Shown piece by piece: positions 8,613 through 19,800 of a stretch of 64,000 nt of DNA. The notes under the pieces were generated by a model. It worked only from the letters and a program-made list of their open reading frames with translations, ran no database searches and was not told the origin of the DNA. Every line of letters starts with the position of its first letter. Positions within the stretch are counted from its first letter, which is position 1. Both the position numbers and the translations under genes were made by a program. The DNA comes from an uncultured Clostridia bacterium. GTDB lineage: Bacteria > Bacillota > Clostridia > Christensenellales > Borkfalkiaceae. The stretch covers positions 1 to 64,000 of the forward strand of contig CAMRSY010000002.1 of NCBI GenBank assembly GCA_947053545.1, read 5' to 3'.

Positions 8613-9635
8613 TTATTTGCCCAGTTTAACCCTGGGGTCTACAACGGCGTACATTACGTCGGCAAACAATATGCCCACTACGGTAAGCACGGCAAGGAAC
8701 ATATTGTAACCCATTGCCAAAAATACGTCGCCGTTTAAAAGCGCCTTATAAGCAATGTTGCCGATACCCGGTAAATCGAACACCTGCTCGGTTATCATCG
8801 CGCCGCCGAAAAGCGTGGGTAGCGTAAACGATAACTGTGTAACAAGAGGTATCATTGTGTTGCGGAAAACGTGTTTGTAGACAACCTTGCCTTCCGAAAG
8901 TCCTTTTGCGCGCGCAGTACGTATATAGTCGGCGTTAAGCACCTCTAATGTGTTCGTACGCGTATAACGCATAAGTCCGCCTATGCTCAGCAGTACCATA
9001 ACCGTCATAGGCAAAATCAAGTGCCAGATTTTATCTATGAAAATTTCAAACTCGCTACCCATAATGCCGCTGGTTAAACCGTGGGTTTCAAACCAGCCCA
9101 AATCAACCGCGAACCACTTGATAAACAAGTTGCCGAGGAAGAACGACGGGAAGGCTATACCCACCATACACAGCACCGTTGCCACATAGTCGAGTTTGCC
9201 GTACTGGTTGACGGCGCACTTTACGCCCAGAGGAATCGCTATTGCCATTTCCAGAAGGAGCGCAACGAACGATATGCCGAACGAAAGCCACATATACTTG
9301 CCGATTACCGTTTGCACGGGCGCATTCTGATGCTGGAAAGATATACCCATATCCCCTTTGAGGAATCTGCCGAGCCACATAAAATAGCCCTTTATTATTC
9401 CCCAAAACGAATCGTCTGCAAGCCCATAGGGAGCCAAAATTCCGTTCAGCTCCCTTTCGAGTTGCGCTTTTGCTTCTTCACTGCTTGTATCCACACCGTA
9501 GTTGGCGCGCGCCTGTATGTACTGGTCCCTTAAAAAGTTACTGGGCATACATCTTATAAGTACGTACAGTATTATCGACACGCCGAACAAGATAAGTATG
9601 GCAAGCAATAATCTTTTGACTATATATTTAAACAT
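8613..9635 (-). CDS. oppB: Oligopeptide ABC transporter permease OppB
   Basis: 340 residues, normal family length. The N-terminus is the classic OppB/DppB signal-anchor helix (VKRLLLAILILFGVSIILYVLIRCMPSN is split by the family pattern at RCMP). A periplasmic-side loop follows, then five more helices. The EAA loop reads ARAKGLSEGKVVYKHVFRNT, and the C-terminus DPRVKLGK is typical. A GGAG site lies six bases upstream of the ATG. It sits 25 bases downstream of oppA in the same operon. Confidence 0.93.
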   Translation of the reverse strand: MFKYIVKRLLLAILILFGVSIILYVLIRCMPSNFLRDQYIQARANYGVDTSSEEAKAQLERELNGILAPYGLADDSFWGIIKGYFMWLGRFLKGDMGISFQHQNAPVQTVIGKYMWLSFGISFVALLLEMAIAIPLGVKCAVNQYGKLDYVATVLCMVGIAFPSFFLGNLFIKWFAVDLGWFETHGLTSGIMGSEFEIFIDKIWHLILPMTVMVLLSIGGLMRYTRTNTLEVLNADYIRTARAKGLSEGKVVYKHVFRNTMIPLVTQLSFTLPTLFGGAMITEQVFDLPGIGNIAYKALLNGDVFLAMGYNMFLAVLTVVGILFADVMYAVVDPRVKLGK

Positions 9636-9660
9636 TACTTACTCCGAAGAGATTTATTTA

Positions 9661-12345
9661 TTAAAGGTAAGCAACCTTCCAAAGCTCGCTTATAGGTCCC
9701 ATATTGTGGGAAGGTTTTTCAGTCATCGTCGACCTGTCCAAAACATTGCCGTTAAACACGCACAAATCGTATCTCTGATAGGTGGGGAATTCTACGGCAA
9801 GCTCCATTATAAGGTCAAGCGCGCACAAGTCTTCCATACTGTCGCCTTCCGACTTGCCGTATATTTCCGAACGTCTGCGTTCGCTTAACGTTTGTCTGCC
9901 CGCGATAATCCTTTCGTTTATTTCGTTTGCTATAGCATACTCTTTGGGGAACTTAACGCCGCCGTCGCTTACAATGCCGTCTTTATTCCAGTTTTTGGTA
10001 CTTGATGCATTGGAATAAATACTGTAAATCTGATAGGGGTCGGGGTCGATACTCGACGACCACGCAGCCGCCCAAACGGACAAGTCGCCGGTTACAAGCT
10101 TTTGAAGCGCCTTGAGGTCGGTGCCGACCGAAATACTGAATCCCGCTTCTTCAAGGAAATTTTTTGCGTGTGTGAACATTGCGTACGCGGGATGGTCAGT
10201 AGATTCACCGGCGATAACGAAATTGAAACTTAACCCTCTGCGTCCATCTTCGTGTATCCACGAACCGTTTCTGAAACGCCAGCCTCCGTTGCTTTCGATA
10301 TGGTCGATAATGTTCTGCGCTGTTTCCGCAGGCGTATAATAGGGTGTTTTAGGCTGATCGACGTAATTCCATACCCACGACGTATTGGACATAGGTCTGT
10401 TTATTACGTTTACAAGCGAATCGCCGTAATATTCGATTATGTCGGCTGTATCGAACGCCATCATAATGGCTTGCCTTACCTCGATATCGGGTACGTATTT
10501 AGGGTTGATACCTACATAACCGTAACCGCCCGTTTCGTAAGTGATTTGCGACAGCGAACGGCACGCCGTTTGATTGTCCGACTTTGCTATAGGTTCGCCG
10601 TAGTCGATTTCGCCCGTTAAAAGCGAGCTTACTATCATATCGTCGTTGGTGACTTTATAGGTTACGTATTTAATTTTAGCGTTTTCTATTTCTTCGCCTA
10701 CCGTTTCGAAATATGTGTTTCTTTCAAAGAAAGCCATATAGTTGTAGAAGAACGAATGTGAGTCCACTCCGGTGGAGCTGTAATTGTAGGTACAGCACTT
10801 GTAAGCGCCGGCGCCTACGGGCACGCCGTTTTTCGAATCGTTTGCAAGCACGTTATTTATAAAGTTAACGTCGCTGTACTTAACGCCGAACTCGGTTGCG
10901 TTTTCGGTGTAAACAGTACCGTTTTCATACTGCGTCATCGCTTCCTGCACATAGTTTTTGCCTTCGAAGGTGCCCGAATAATAGTGCATAGGCGATACTG
11001 TAAAGCCGAAATTCCACTTTGCTTTGGGGTCGACGCCTACAATTTCTATCTTTAAGATATCATGTTCTTCGTCGTAAGTCTTTCCGTTAAACTGATTGGA
11101 ACGCGAAACGGTTATGCCCTCGATATTTTTTACAAGCTGCTCTTTGCCTTTTTGCGCGTTTGTTATTTCGTCCTGCATAAAAGCTTCTACAGCCGAGCTT
11201 GCAGTGGTGTTGTATCTTAAAATGTTTTTAATATTGCTGCGACCGGTATTGCTGGTGTGCAGATATTTTATCGCGTAATTTCTTTGAAGGGTAAGCATTG
11301 CATTTGCCCTGTCGGTACCGGGGTTTGCCGCGATATATTCGTCGATTTTCGCTTCGGTACATTCATCCTGCATAGCGGAAATCAGCATTTGACCTCTCAA
11401 AGAAATTTCGCCCGTTTTAACGTCGGGGTCGAGTTCGGTGGGATATTTGCCGTTTTCATCCTTAAAACGCACAAGCACACCGTTATCGTTCGGTCTTTTC
11501 TGCTCTTCAAAGGCCTGCTCCATAAAGTAGAAAGCCTGCCATGCTTCGGTAAAATAATAATCTTTATAAGTTTCGCTCCAACTGGTAACTATCGAATTCC
11601 AGTCCGCCGTAAGCTCTTTTTCGTAAAGCTCGGTTACGGTTTTATAGTCCTTCGTCGTCTGCGCTTCCTTATCGTTAAGGTCTATTTCTATTTCGCCTTC
11701 CGACCAGAGAATAAGCTGGTTTACGCGCTCCTGCGCCTTAATATAAAATTCGGTTGTGGAAAGGTTTGTATCTTCGCCGGCGCCGGGCAAATTTTGCCTG
11801 TATGCCTGCAATCCCTTTATCTTTGTCGAATAAATAGTGTTCGAGCCGCTGTAAAGAGGGTCGAGATATACGTAAAGGTTGAAAAGCACGTCCATTACCG
11901 TTAAATCGACGCCGTCGGAAAATTTAACGTCGTTTTTAATTAAAAACTCGTATGTAGTGGAGCCGTTTACGTCGCCGTTTACGTTTCCGCCGGGCAAAGC
12001 GTTCACCTCTCTGCCGTTTCCAGTAGCAAGCGCGACGCCTTCCGCGTTATAGTAAGTTTCAAGATAATCCAAAGCAACGGTGGGCTGGTTTTCACCGACC
12101 GTGAGTTTTCCGCCGGCATCGGCGGTAATTAAGCTGATTTGGGTCATATTGGCGATAATGCCGTCGTTTTGCGAGGTGTAATACAGCGGATTGAATTTTT
12201 CGTCGCAAGCGCCGATTGCCAGCCTTAACGGCGAACTTTCGGGGTCGCGGTGAGAGTCTTTTTTACAACCTGCCGCACCCAGCGTGCCCGCGGCGATTGC
12301 GCCTACAAGCCCTGCGCATATAAGTCCTTTAAATATTTTTTTCAC
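9661..12345 (-). CDS. oppA: Oligopeptide-binding lipoprotein OppA (SBP family 5), unusually long
   Basis: 894 residues from a GTG start. That codon has a perfect AGGAGG seven bases upstream and begins VKKIFKGL, followed by a signal peptide ending in lipobox LGAAGC (Cys27). An in-frame GTG at 12393 has no such site and would put polar residues before the signal peptide. Family 5 solute-binding features include the KFSDGVDLTVMDVLFNL motif in the first lobe, VRQAIMMAFDTADIIEYYGD and the WSSSIDPDPYQIYSIY region. Usual length is 520-620; about 250 extra residues (roughly 130-400) are inserted in the first lobe. Role: captures peptides at the outer face of the membrane for OppBCDF. Confidence 0.88.
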   Translation of the reverse strand: MKKIFKGLICAGLVGAIAAGTLGAAGCKKDSHRDPESSPLRLAIGACDEKFNPLYYTSQNDGIIANMTQISLITADAGGKLTVGENQPTVALDYLETYYNAEGVALATGNGREVNALPGGNVNGDVNGSTTYEFLIKNDVKFSDGVDLTVMDVLFNLYVYLDPLYSGSNTIYSTKIKGLQAYRQNLPGAGEDTNLSTTEFYIKAQERVNQLILWSEGEIEIDLNDKEAQTTKDYKTVTELYEKELTADWNSIVTSWSETYKDYYFTEAWQAFYFMEQAFEEQKRPNDNGVLVRFKDENGKYPTELDPDVKTGEISLRGQMLISAMQDECTEAKIDEYIAANPGTDRANAMLTLQRNYAIKYLHTSNTGRSNIKNILRYNTTASSAVEAFMQDEITNAQKGKEQLVKNIEGITVSRSNQFNGKTYDEEHDILKIEIVGVDPKAKWNFGFTVSPMHYYSGTFEGKNYVQEAMTQYENGTVYTENATEFGVKYSDVNFINNVLANDSKNGVPVGAGAYKCCTYNYSSTGVDSHSFFYNYMAFFERNTYFETVGEEIENAKIKYVTYKVTNDDMIVSSLLTGEIDYGEPIAKSDNQTACRSLSQITYETGGYGYVGINPKYVPDIEVRQAIMMAFDTADIIEYYGDSLVNVINRPMSNTSWVWNYVDQPKTPYYTPAETAQNIIDHIESNGGWRFRNGSWIHEDGRRGLSFNFVIAGESTDHPAYAMFTHAKNFLEEAGFSISVGTDLKALQKLVTGDLSVWAAAWSSSIDPDPYQIYSIYSNASSTKNWNKDGIVSDGGVKFPKEYAIANEINERIIAGRQTLSERRRSEIYGKSEGDSMEDLCALDLIMELAVEFPTYQRYDLCVFNGNVLDRSTMTEKPSHNMGPISELWKVAYL

Positions 12346-12389
12346 AATAGTCCTCCTTGAAAAGTCCTTAGTCTGATTTATTCGTTCTG

Positions 12390-13892
12390 TCACGCCTGAT
12401 ACTGCGTAAACGTGTTTGTCCCCGTAAGCCTGAGCCCCGTAAATTCGGTTAAAAATTCCGTATCCTTTGTAACGCTTCCGAACAGCCAGTTAGTACGGCC
12501 TTCGTCCAAATTGTAAATTGTGGGGGTTCCGCGGTACGTAGCTGTTATATTGCGTATTTCCAAGTTGATATTTGCGGCCGCGCTTTTAGAAGCGTCTGCG
12601 CATACGGCGTAAAAACTGAACTCGCGGTTGGTTTCCGGCAACGATATTACGATATCGGAAAGCGTTAAGCCCGAAACTTTAAACGTAGCGCCTATTTCGC
12701 CGAACATCGAGTACGTCATACTCTGCCCTATGGACGAAAGCGCAAACTTAAGATTGCTTATCGTATGAGGCTTATCGCAGACTACCGTAGCGTTGGAATA
12801 ACCCGTTACGCTGCCGCTCCTTTTCAAATCGATTGACGAACCCGCGTAATTTACGTCGTCGATAATATAAAACTTTTTGTTTTCGTCGTCCAGATTACCG
12901 AACATCTGCGCAACTTTCGCCGAATCGGTACCGGTTATAACCGTCCAGCTGCCCACAATATATCGGCAGTAAACAACGGGGTCGTCCTGCCCCAATTCGG
13001 TAGGTCTTTGAACGGGAACCACCGTTTCGGTAAGTTCTTCGTCCATATAAGTCCTTACAAACGAGAGCCCCTTAATTTTTTTAAGTTCCCTGTTCTGCGG
13101 CGTTTCCGCTTCGCCAACTATGGTGTAAGCCGCCAGTTCGTCGCCGTTTTTAAACTTTTCCTTGCCGTCCGTAGTAGTATATTCCGTATCGCCCGTTATT
13201 TCGTTTCCGTTTTCGTCGGTAATTACCAGCTGATAACGTATTTTAGCCGAAGGCAGCCATTTGGCGCATACAATCAGTCCGTGTTCGCTGTCAATGTTTT
13301 CCATTACTCTGTACGTGCTGTCTATGCGCGTTTCCGAACACTCCACCGAAATATATTTTTCGAGTATTTCATCCTCTTTGCCTTCCCTTGTAAAAAGAGG
13401 GCGATCGGTAGTTTCGTCCGTTAAAGGAAATCCGTTTTCGTTGTATCTGGGAAAAACGTATACCGTTATATTGTCGGGATTGCTTAAGTCGAAATTCGGT
13501 TTTCTTTCTATATTGTCGGGGTTTGCAGGGTCGGGTGTATAAGTATAGGTGTACTTTACCTCACCCGCGTGAGCGCCGCCCTCGGGATAAGTTTCAGGCA
13601 GATACCAGCCTATCAGATCGAAAGCTCTGCGTTCAACCGTCATACCGCTGCTTTCCGCCGTCATATCGAAAAACGGCACCCCGTCGTCTCCGCCTTTGAA
13701 ATACAGCTCCCTTACGCTTAGCGACGTGGATTTATTGAAAGACCCGCCGTTAGAATAATAGGTGACGTGGGTATTGTAACCGGCAAGCAATTCGCCCCTT
13801 CCCGGTCTGCCGATTTTACAGCCGGCAAGCGTGCATGCAATGCACGCCGCCGCCAAAGCTACCAGCAAATAAACCTTTAATCTTTTACTCAT
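12390..13892 (-). CDS. Lipoprotein of unknown function between the surface protease and oppA
   Basis: 500 residues. A signal peptide ends in lipobox LAGC (about residues 22-25). The N-terminal third contains an InlB-B-like beta segment (VTYYSNGGSFNK followed later by FDLIGWYLP). The remainder is beta-rich with no enzyme motif I recognise. The start overlaps the stop of the upstream subtilisin gene by eight bases (ATGAGTAA), with a weak GGAG 12 bases upstream. OppA's ribosome site lies just downstream, so the gene is embedded between protease and importer. Inference: a surface accessory factor such as a substrate or product binder. Function unknown. Confidence 0.75.
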   Translation of the reverse strand: MSKRLKVYLLVALAAACIACTLAGCKIGRPGRGELLAGYNTHVTYYSNGGSFNKSTSLSVRELYFKGGDDGVPFFDMTAESSGMTVERRAFDLIGWYLPETYPEGGAHAGEVKYTYTYTPDPANPDNIERKPNFDLSNPDNITVYVFPRYNENGFPLTDETTDRPLFTREGKEDEILEKYISVECSETRIDSTYRVMENIDSEHGLIVCAKWLPSAKIRYQLVITDENGNEITGDTEYTTTDGKEKFKNGDELAAYTIVGEAETPQNRELKKIKGLSFVRTYMDEELTETVVPVQRPTELGQDDPVVYCRYIVGSWTVITGTDSAKVAQMFGNLDDENKKFYIIDDVNYAGSSIDLKRSGSVTGYSNATVVCDKPHTISNLKFALSSIGQSMTYSMFGEIGATFKVSGLTLSDIVISLPETNREFSFYAVCADASKSAAANINLEIRNITATYRGTPTIYNLDEGRTNWLFGSVTKDTEFLTEFTGLRLTGTNTFTQYQA

Positions 13893-16800
13893 CGGTTTTA
13901 TCTTCTCCGCTGTTTTCCTGTTGTTTTTCCTCTTCGGTATTTTCGCCTTTTTCTTCCGTTACGGTTTCTTCGTCCGTTTGTTCGCTGCCGGTTTCACCAT
14001 TTTCGGTTTCTTCCGCCGCAAATTCCGCTTGCTCTTCGGTTTCTGCCGCAGGCTGCTTTTCACGTTTTAACGAAATTACGCCGCGTTTTTTAAGCACTAT
14101 AACAACTGCTAACACGGCAACCGCAAGTATAACCGCCGCGCCAACCGATATAGCTGCGATAACGCCTGCGGAAAGTGCGGTTTCTTCCTTCTGCGTATTT
14201 CCGCCGGGAGTAGTGCCTCCGTTTTCCGATACCAATACGTTTATCCTTACGCTCTTACCTTCGTACTTGCCCGTGCCGTCAAGCGTTACTGTTCTGTCGG
14301 AGGTTGTAAGCGCTCTGTTATAGCGCAGTTTGAAATTGTTGCCTACGTCGATAACTTCCGAAGAATAGTCGTCGTACGTTACGCGGAGTTTCAATCCGTT
14401 TAGCGAGAACATTTCACCCGCTGTGTAAGCGGTACGGTGAGCCGAACTTGCGTCAACGATTACCGTGCTTATTATCTGAGGCAAGCCGAAAAGCTCCTTA
14501 ACCGGTCTTAACGCCGTTTCCACGTCGGTAAGCTTAGTTAAATCAACGTTTTGCTGCGCAAGTAAAGTTAACTGTCCTTCGGTAAGTCCGTTGGCTATTG
14601 CGCGCGCTTTTTTAACCGTTTCGGCAAAGGACGTTACCTTTTCCTTCGTCATATTGTTTTTGTTCCAGCTGCTTACGGTTGAAGCGTCAACCATTTCCGC
14701 CATAATTTCAATCAAAACCCTCGAATCGTCTTCAAGTCTTTCGCCCAACGACGTTTTTGTTCCGAAATAGTTTGAATAAATATAGTTGTCATAGCCCTTT
14801 CCGTTAGCAGGATAAAGCATAGTAAGCAAACTTTTTACTTTCGTGTTGGCGCCCGTATCTCCGGCATATCTTTTAATTATGTCTACAAGATATCTACCAA
14901 CTTGGTCACCGGATACAGCCGCAGAGTTGTCATTCGAGTTTATACCGAAATTGTTGTAGAAGAACGAATTTGCGGAATAATAATTTTTGTCGATAATCCT
15001 ATTGGATATTCCCTCTAACAGCGAAGGCGCGTTAATGCTTTCAAACTGGTAGGTATCTATCGAACTGTTGAAAAACGCACCGTCACCTATAGTTTTAAGC
15101 GTATAGGGCAAAGTTACTTTTTTAACAAGCGAGGAGGGAATGCTGAAGAAGGCAAACGCCTGTATGGTTACGGTGCCTTCCTTAACCGTATACGTACGCA
15201 CGCCGCCAACCATATCCGCATGTTTTCCGCAGGGGTATGAGCAGAGTTCGTATACTTTGTTTGCCTTATCTATATATCTGTAAAGCACACCGCTATCGGC
15301 AAAATAGTACTCGCTGTCTTCCGCTACCGTATAAGCTGTAAGACGTGTACAGCCGCTGAACGCGGAAACACCCACGTAAGTACAGCTTGCAGGGATTACC
15401 ACGGAAGATATAGCCGATTCCGCAAACGCTTCGTCGCCGATTCCGTCAAGTTTGTCGCCGAACGTCAAGCTTGCAAGCGAAGTGTCGTTAATAAACGCCC
15501 TTGAGTGGATTTCAACTGCCGCCGACAGATTTAGCGACGTTATCTGCGTGCAATACGCAAAAGCATATACGCCGATGTGCGTAACTCTTTCTATTCCGTC
15601 TATCTGCGAAAGTTTTCCGCAACTGAAGAAAGCTTCCCTTCCGATTTCGGTTACATTGTTTAAATTAACCGAGGTAAGCTTTGCGCAGAAGGCAAAAGCA
15701 CCCGCGCCTATTCTATTTATTTTACCGCTAAATTCCACGGTTGTCAACGCGCTGTCCGACGTTTTCGGCGACAGCGTACCGACTGAACTGTAATCGAACA
15801 GTCCGAACGGGTCTAACGCCGAATACGTAGCGCCGAAGAAAGCGTAGTCGCCTACGGTTTCGGCGTCGGCGCCGAATTCCGCAGTTGTAAGCGCGGGGCA
15901 GAAAGCAAATACCGCTTTGCCCATCTCCGTAACAAATGGAATAGTTACCGCTGTAAGCTGACCGCAGTTTGCAAACGCACCGTCGCCTATAACAAATTTA
16001 GCGTCGGCACCCGCAGACGCAGGTTTTGAAGGCAACTCAAGCGATACTACCGCCACGCCGTTGAATGCATTTTCGCATATTTCTTCCAGCACGCCGTTTT
16101 CGGCAAAGTTAACGGAGGTAAGCGCAGAACAGCCGGCAAACGCCGCCGAACCAATTTTCTTTACGCTTGCGGGAATTGTAATTTGAGTTAAATCGGCGCA
16201 TCCGTAGAACGCATAGTCGGGAATAACCTCAACTCCTTCGGGAATCGTTATACTTTTAAGTCCGCGCAGTCCGTAGAAAGACGCCTTTGACATTGTTACG
16301 CCGGTTAAATCGAGCGTTTCGATACCCGACAAAGCGCTTTCGGCAAACGCATACGGCGCTACGACAGGGTTAACAAGTCCGTCAAAAGGATCTGCCGTAA
16401 CGGTGTCGGGCGCTTTTATAAGCACGTTACCGTCGGTTATCGCGCCGTCGCGTCCGCCAACGTTTTCAAACGCGCCTAGCCCGATTGCTTCCGCCGCCGT
16501 CATCAGTTCGGCCGCATTCTGCAAACCCGAGCAATTTTTAAACGCATAGTCGCCTATAGACAGAATATTTATACTTTGACTGCCGTTCGTACCCAAATTG
16601 ACAGCGGAAAGAGAGGAGCAGTTTTCAAATGCGCGCGCGCCTATGTCGCAATTATTCGCATTAAGCTCAACCGTTTGCAGATTTACACAACCGCTAAACG
16701 CCCCCGCGCCCAGTCCGGCGCAGTTTATTTCTATCTGTCTTAAAGCCGTGCACCCTTTGAACATGCCGTAGCCGACAGCCGTTTCGTTGCTTGTATTAAT

Positions 16801-19800
16801 TTCGCTTAAGCTTGTACATTCGGCAAATACGTTGCTGCCCACAGCGTGCAGTTTGGTTACGTCGATAGATTCAAGCGCAGTACATCCTCTGAAAGCCGAG
16901 TCGTGCGCGGTACCTATCGCGGTCATCTTTATAATATTTTTCAGCGAGGTACAGCCCGCGAAAGCTTCTCTGTCAGCGGTGATTACCTTACATCTTGTTA
17001 AATCAACCGTTTCGAGAGACGTGCATCCGTCAAACGCGTAACGGCTTATCATTGTAAGCGACGAATCGGCTATTACGTTTTCTCCGTTGTCGTCCGTATC
17101 GTTGATAAACGCAATGCGCTTTAAACTTTTGCAACCGCGGAAAGCGGCTTCGTTTATAGTTGCAACCGACTTGGGAATTACAACAACCTCTACGTCGGTA
17201 TCTTTAAACGCTTCTTCGCCTATTGCCGTTATCGACCTGTCGCCGGGAATATATAAAACCCTTTCGTTATTTTCGTTTAATACGGGATTACCCGAAGAAT
17301 CTATTTCGCAACCCCAGCCGCGGTACCTTGTAAGAATGCCGTTATTAATTGTATAGGGATCGCGGACGGATAACGTTACCTCGGCTACGCACGAAGGATG
17401 TACGCTTGAACGCGCCGTAATTACTACCGTTTTGCTTAATTCGCCCTCATATTTTACCACTACGTTTCCGTCTTTATCAACCGAAGCAATATTGTTGTCG
17501 CTAGACGACCACTGAAGGGACAAAGTTTCCAAAGGATAGTACCAGGGATTTGCTTCCACGCTTAAACGGAACTTCTGCGCGGGATTAACCTTAACCACTC
17601 CCTCGGCCTTGACAAGGTTGTAATTCGAATCGATCATCGCCCCGAAAGAAAGCGAAGGATCTTTTAACTGAATAGAACTGTCTTTAACCTTTACCCTTAA
17701 CGTTTTGGTCGTTCTTGCGCCGTTGGCGCCTACGCCGCCGGTTACCGTAAGGAACGTAGAGCCTTCGCGAACGCCGAAAATTTCGCCGTTTTTAACCTTT
17801 GCAACCGACTGGTTAGCCACCGCCCAGTCTAAATTGGCTATATTCGCATTGCCCAGCCCTTCGACGGTAAATTTGGAAGCGGAATTTTTATCTACCGTAA
17901 TTTCATCCATCACGGTGGGGTTTGCCGCAACCTCTTTGCCGCCGTACATAAGCTTAAACTCGCCGGGAGCAACCGACGTGGTCTGCGAATAATTTGTGTT
18001 TATAAAATAAGTGTTGTGGTTTAACGCGTAGTCGTCGATTTCTACGAAAAGTCTGCCCTTATACTCGTTATAGTATTCGGTAATATCCACAGAAACGGTG
18101 TTTGTGGTGTTTCTTGCGGGATTTAAAACGGGAATAATATATTCGGTTGCAAGCTTTATCGTCCTCATATCGGTATTTTCGCCTTCATCCTTTTCGGAGT
18201 AGCACAAAATTACCGCCTGGGGATAGTGATTGTCGTATATATCAAGGTCGAGATAAACCTTTTGTATATCCTTATTACTAGGATCTTTCAGGTCCTGAAA
18301 CCTTATACGGCTGTCGACAAGTACGGGTGCCTCGTAATCGACGTAAAACTCCATAGAGAAGGTGTTGTTTTTGTATACGCCGTGCAAATTTCCGTCTTCG
18401 TCGGTAAAAGTACCGTTTTTATAATCCTGATAATCGAAATAGAAATTGAAATCGAAACGGTATTTACCGTTTGATACAACGCCCATATCTTCGGTTTTAA
18501 GCTCTAAAAGAACCTGTCCGGGGGTTGCGTTACCGCCGCCGGCGTATGCTTTGTTAGATCTGTAAAATTCCCTTACGTCGTTGCCGTTTTCATCCGGAAT
18601 TATTTCGCCCGTGTCCACGTTGGTTAGAGTATAAGTAACAACCTCGGCATTTCTCAATAACCCTGCGTACAACGCCCTGAAACCGGAGGTGGTAAGATAA
18701 TTCCGCGGGTCGTTATCGCCGTAATATTCGTGGAAATCACGGGAAACCGCCACATACTCTCTGTCGGGATACAGATAGTCGGCCGTGTGTTCCTTTGCCT
18801 CGTCCTGCACGTATGTGAACGAACCGAGAGGAATACTGAAATTTTCGCCGGCATAATAAGCATAAGCCTGCGTTGCCCACACGTTGGGCTGGCGCCTGTC
18901 TTCGTCCTTAAGAGACGTATTTTTAGCGTCCTCAGCAACGTCGAATACGGTTAAATCTAGTATAGGCGCCGATTTCCAGTCGCCGTAAAAGCCCATAAAC
19001 GGCAAAGTTAAGTCGCACTGATCGGAATTTATACTTTTAAGCTGCAGGAAACCTTCGATATACATACCGTTGGCAAAATTTTTATTAAGATAATTCTTTT
19101 CTGCCGCCGTAAGCGTAAGTTTAACTTCTATTTTGCTGTCGCCGCCGGCGGGAACTGTAAACTCGCCGCCCTCGGCAACATTGACACCGTTTACCTTCCA
19201 CGTTGCGTCGTCGCCGAAGATATGCGCCTTTTCGGCTACCGACTTGCCGTCGGCGCCGACCGATTCGGTCATGAAAATGCTGTTCGTTTTAAACGTAAGC
19301 GGGCTGTCGCCGAAATTTCTGACGTGGAAAGTAATATTGTAAACGCCGTTCTTTTTGGCGTCGTCGCCCAGTTCCGCCTTGGGTCTGCCGTCTTCGCACA
19401 TTCCGTCCGACTCGTCGGTGTACAGATACGCCTTTGTAGAGAAAACGTTTTTAAGCGTGGCAAGCCCCGCGCCCTGTTTTCTGGGAGAATAAGGCAGCTT
19501 ATTCTGGTCGTATACGGTGGTAGCCGTACTCATTACAATATTGTTTGTAAGCTTTGTAAGCGCCAAAGCGTTCTGTTCTTCGGTCGCGCCGGTATCGTTC
19601 CAAAGATTTTTATGATTGTTTTTAAGATAACCTTTGAAAATTGCCTCGAAACCGGCAAGATTGGGGCACGCCATAGACGTACCGCTCATTTCGGCGTAAC
19701 CGCCGGCTACCGTCGACGTTATTTCGCCGCCGTGCGAGGTTACGTCGGGCTTTAATTTCAAGTCGGGAGTGGAACCCCACGACGAGTAATCGTTCATAAA

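Noticed and set aside
13835..14323. Plus-strand ORF opposite the acidic tail of the subtilisin
   Set aside because: It is a Ser/Val-rich mirror of a Glu/Thr-rich coding region, with no ribosome site and no family features.
15050..17240. Repeat-rich DNA as a possible CRISPR or satellite
   Set aside because: The repetition is at protein level (leucine-rich repeats of varied DNA sequence) in an open frame.
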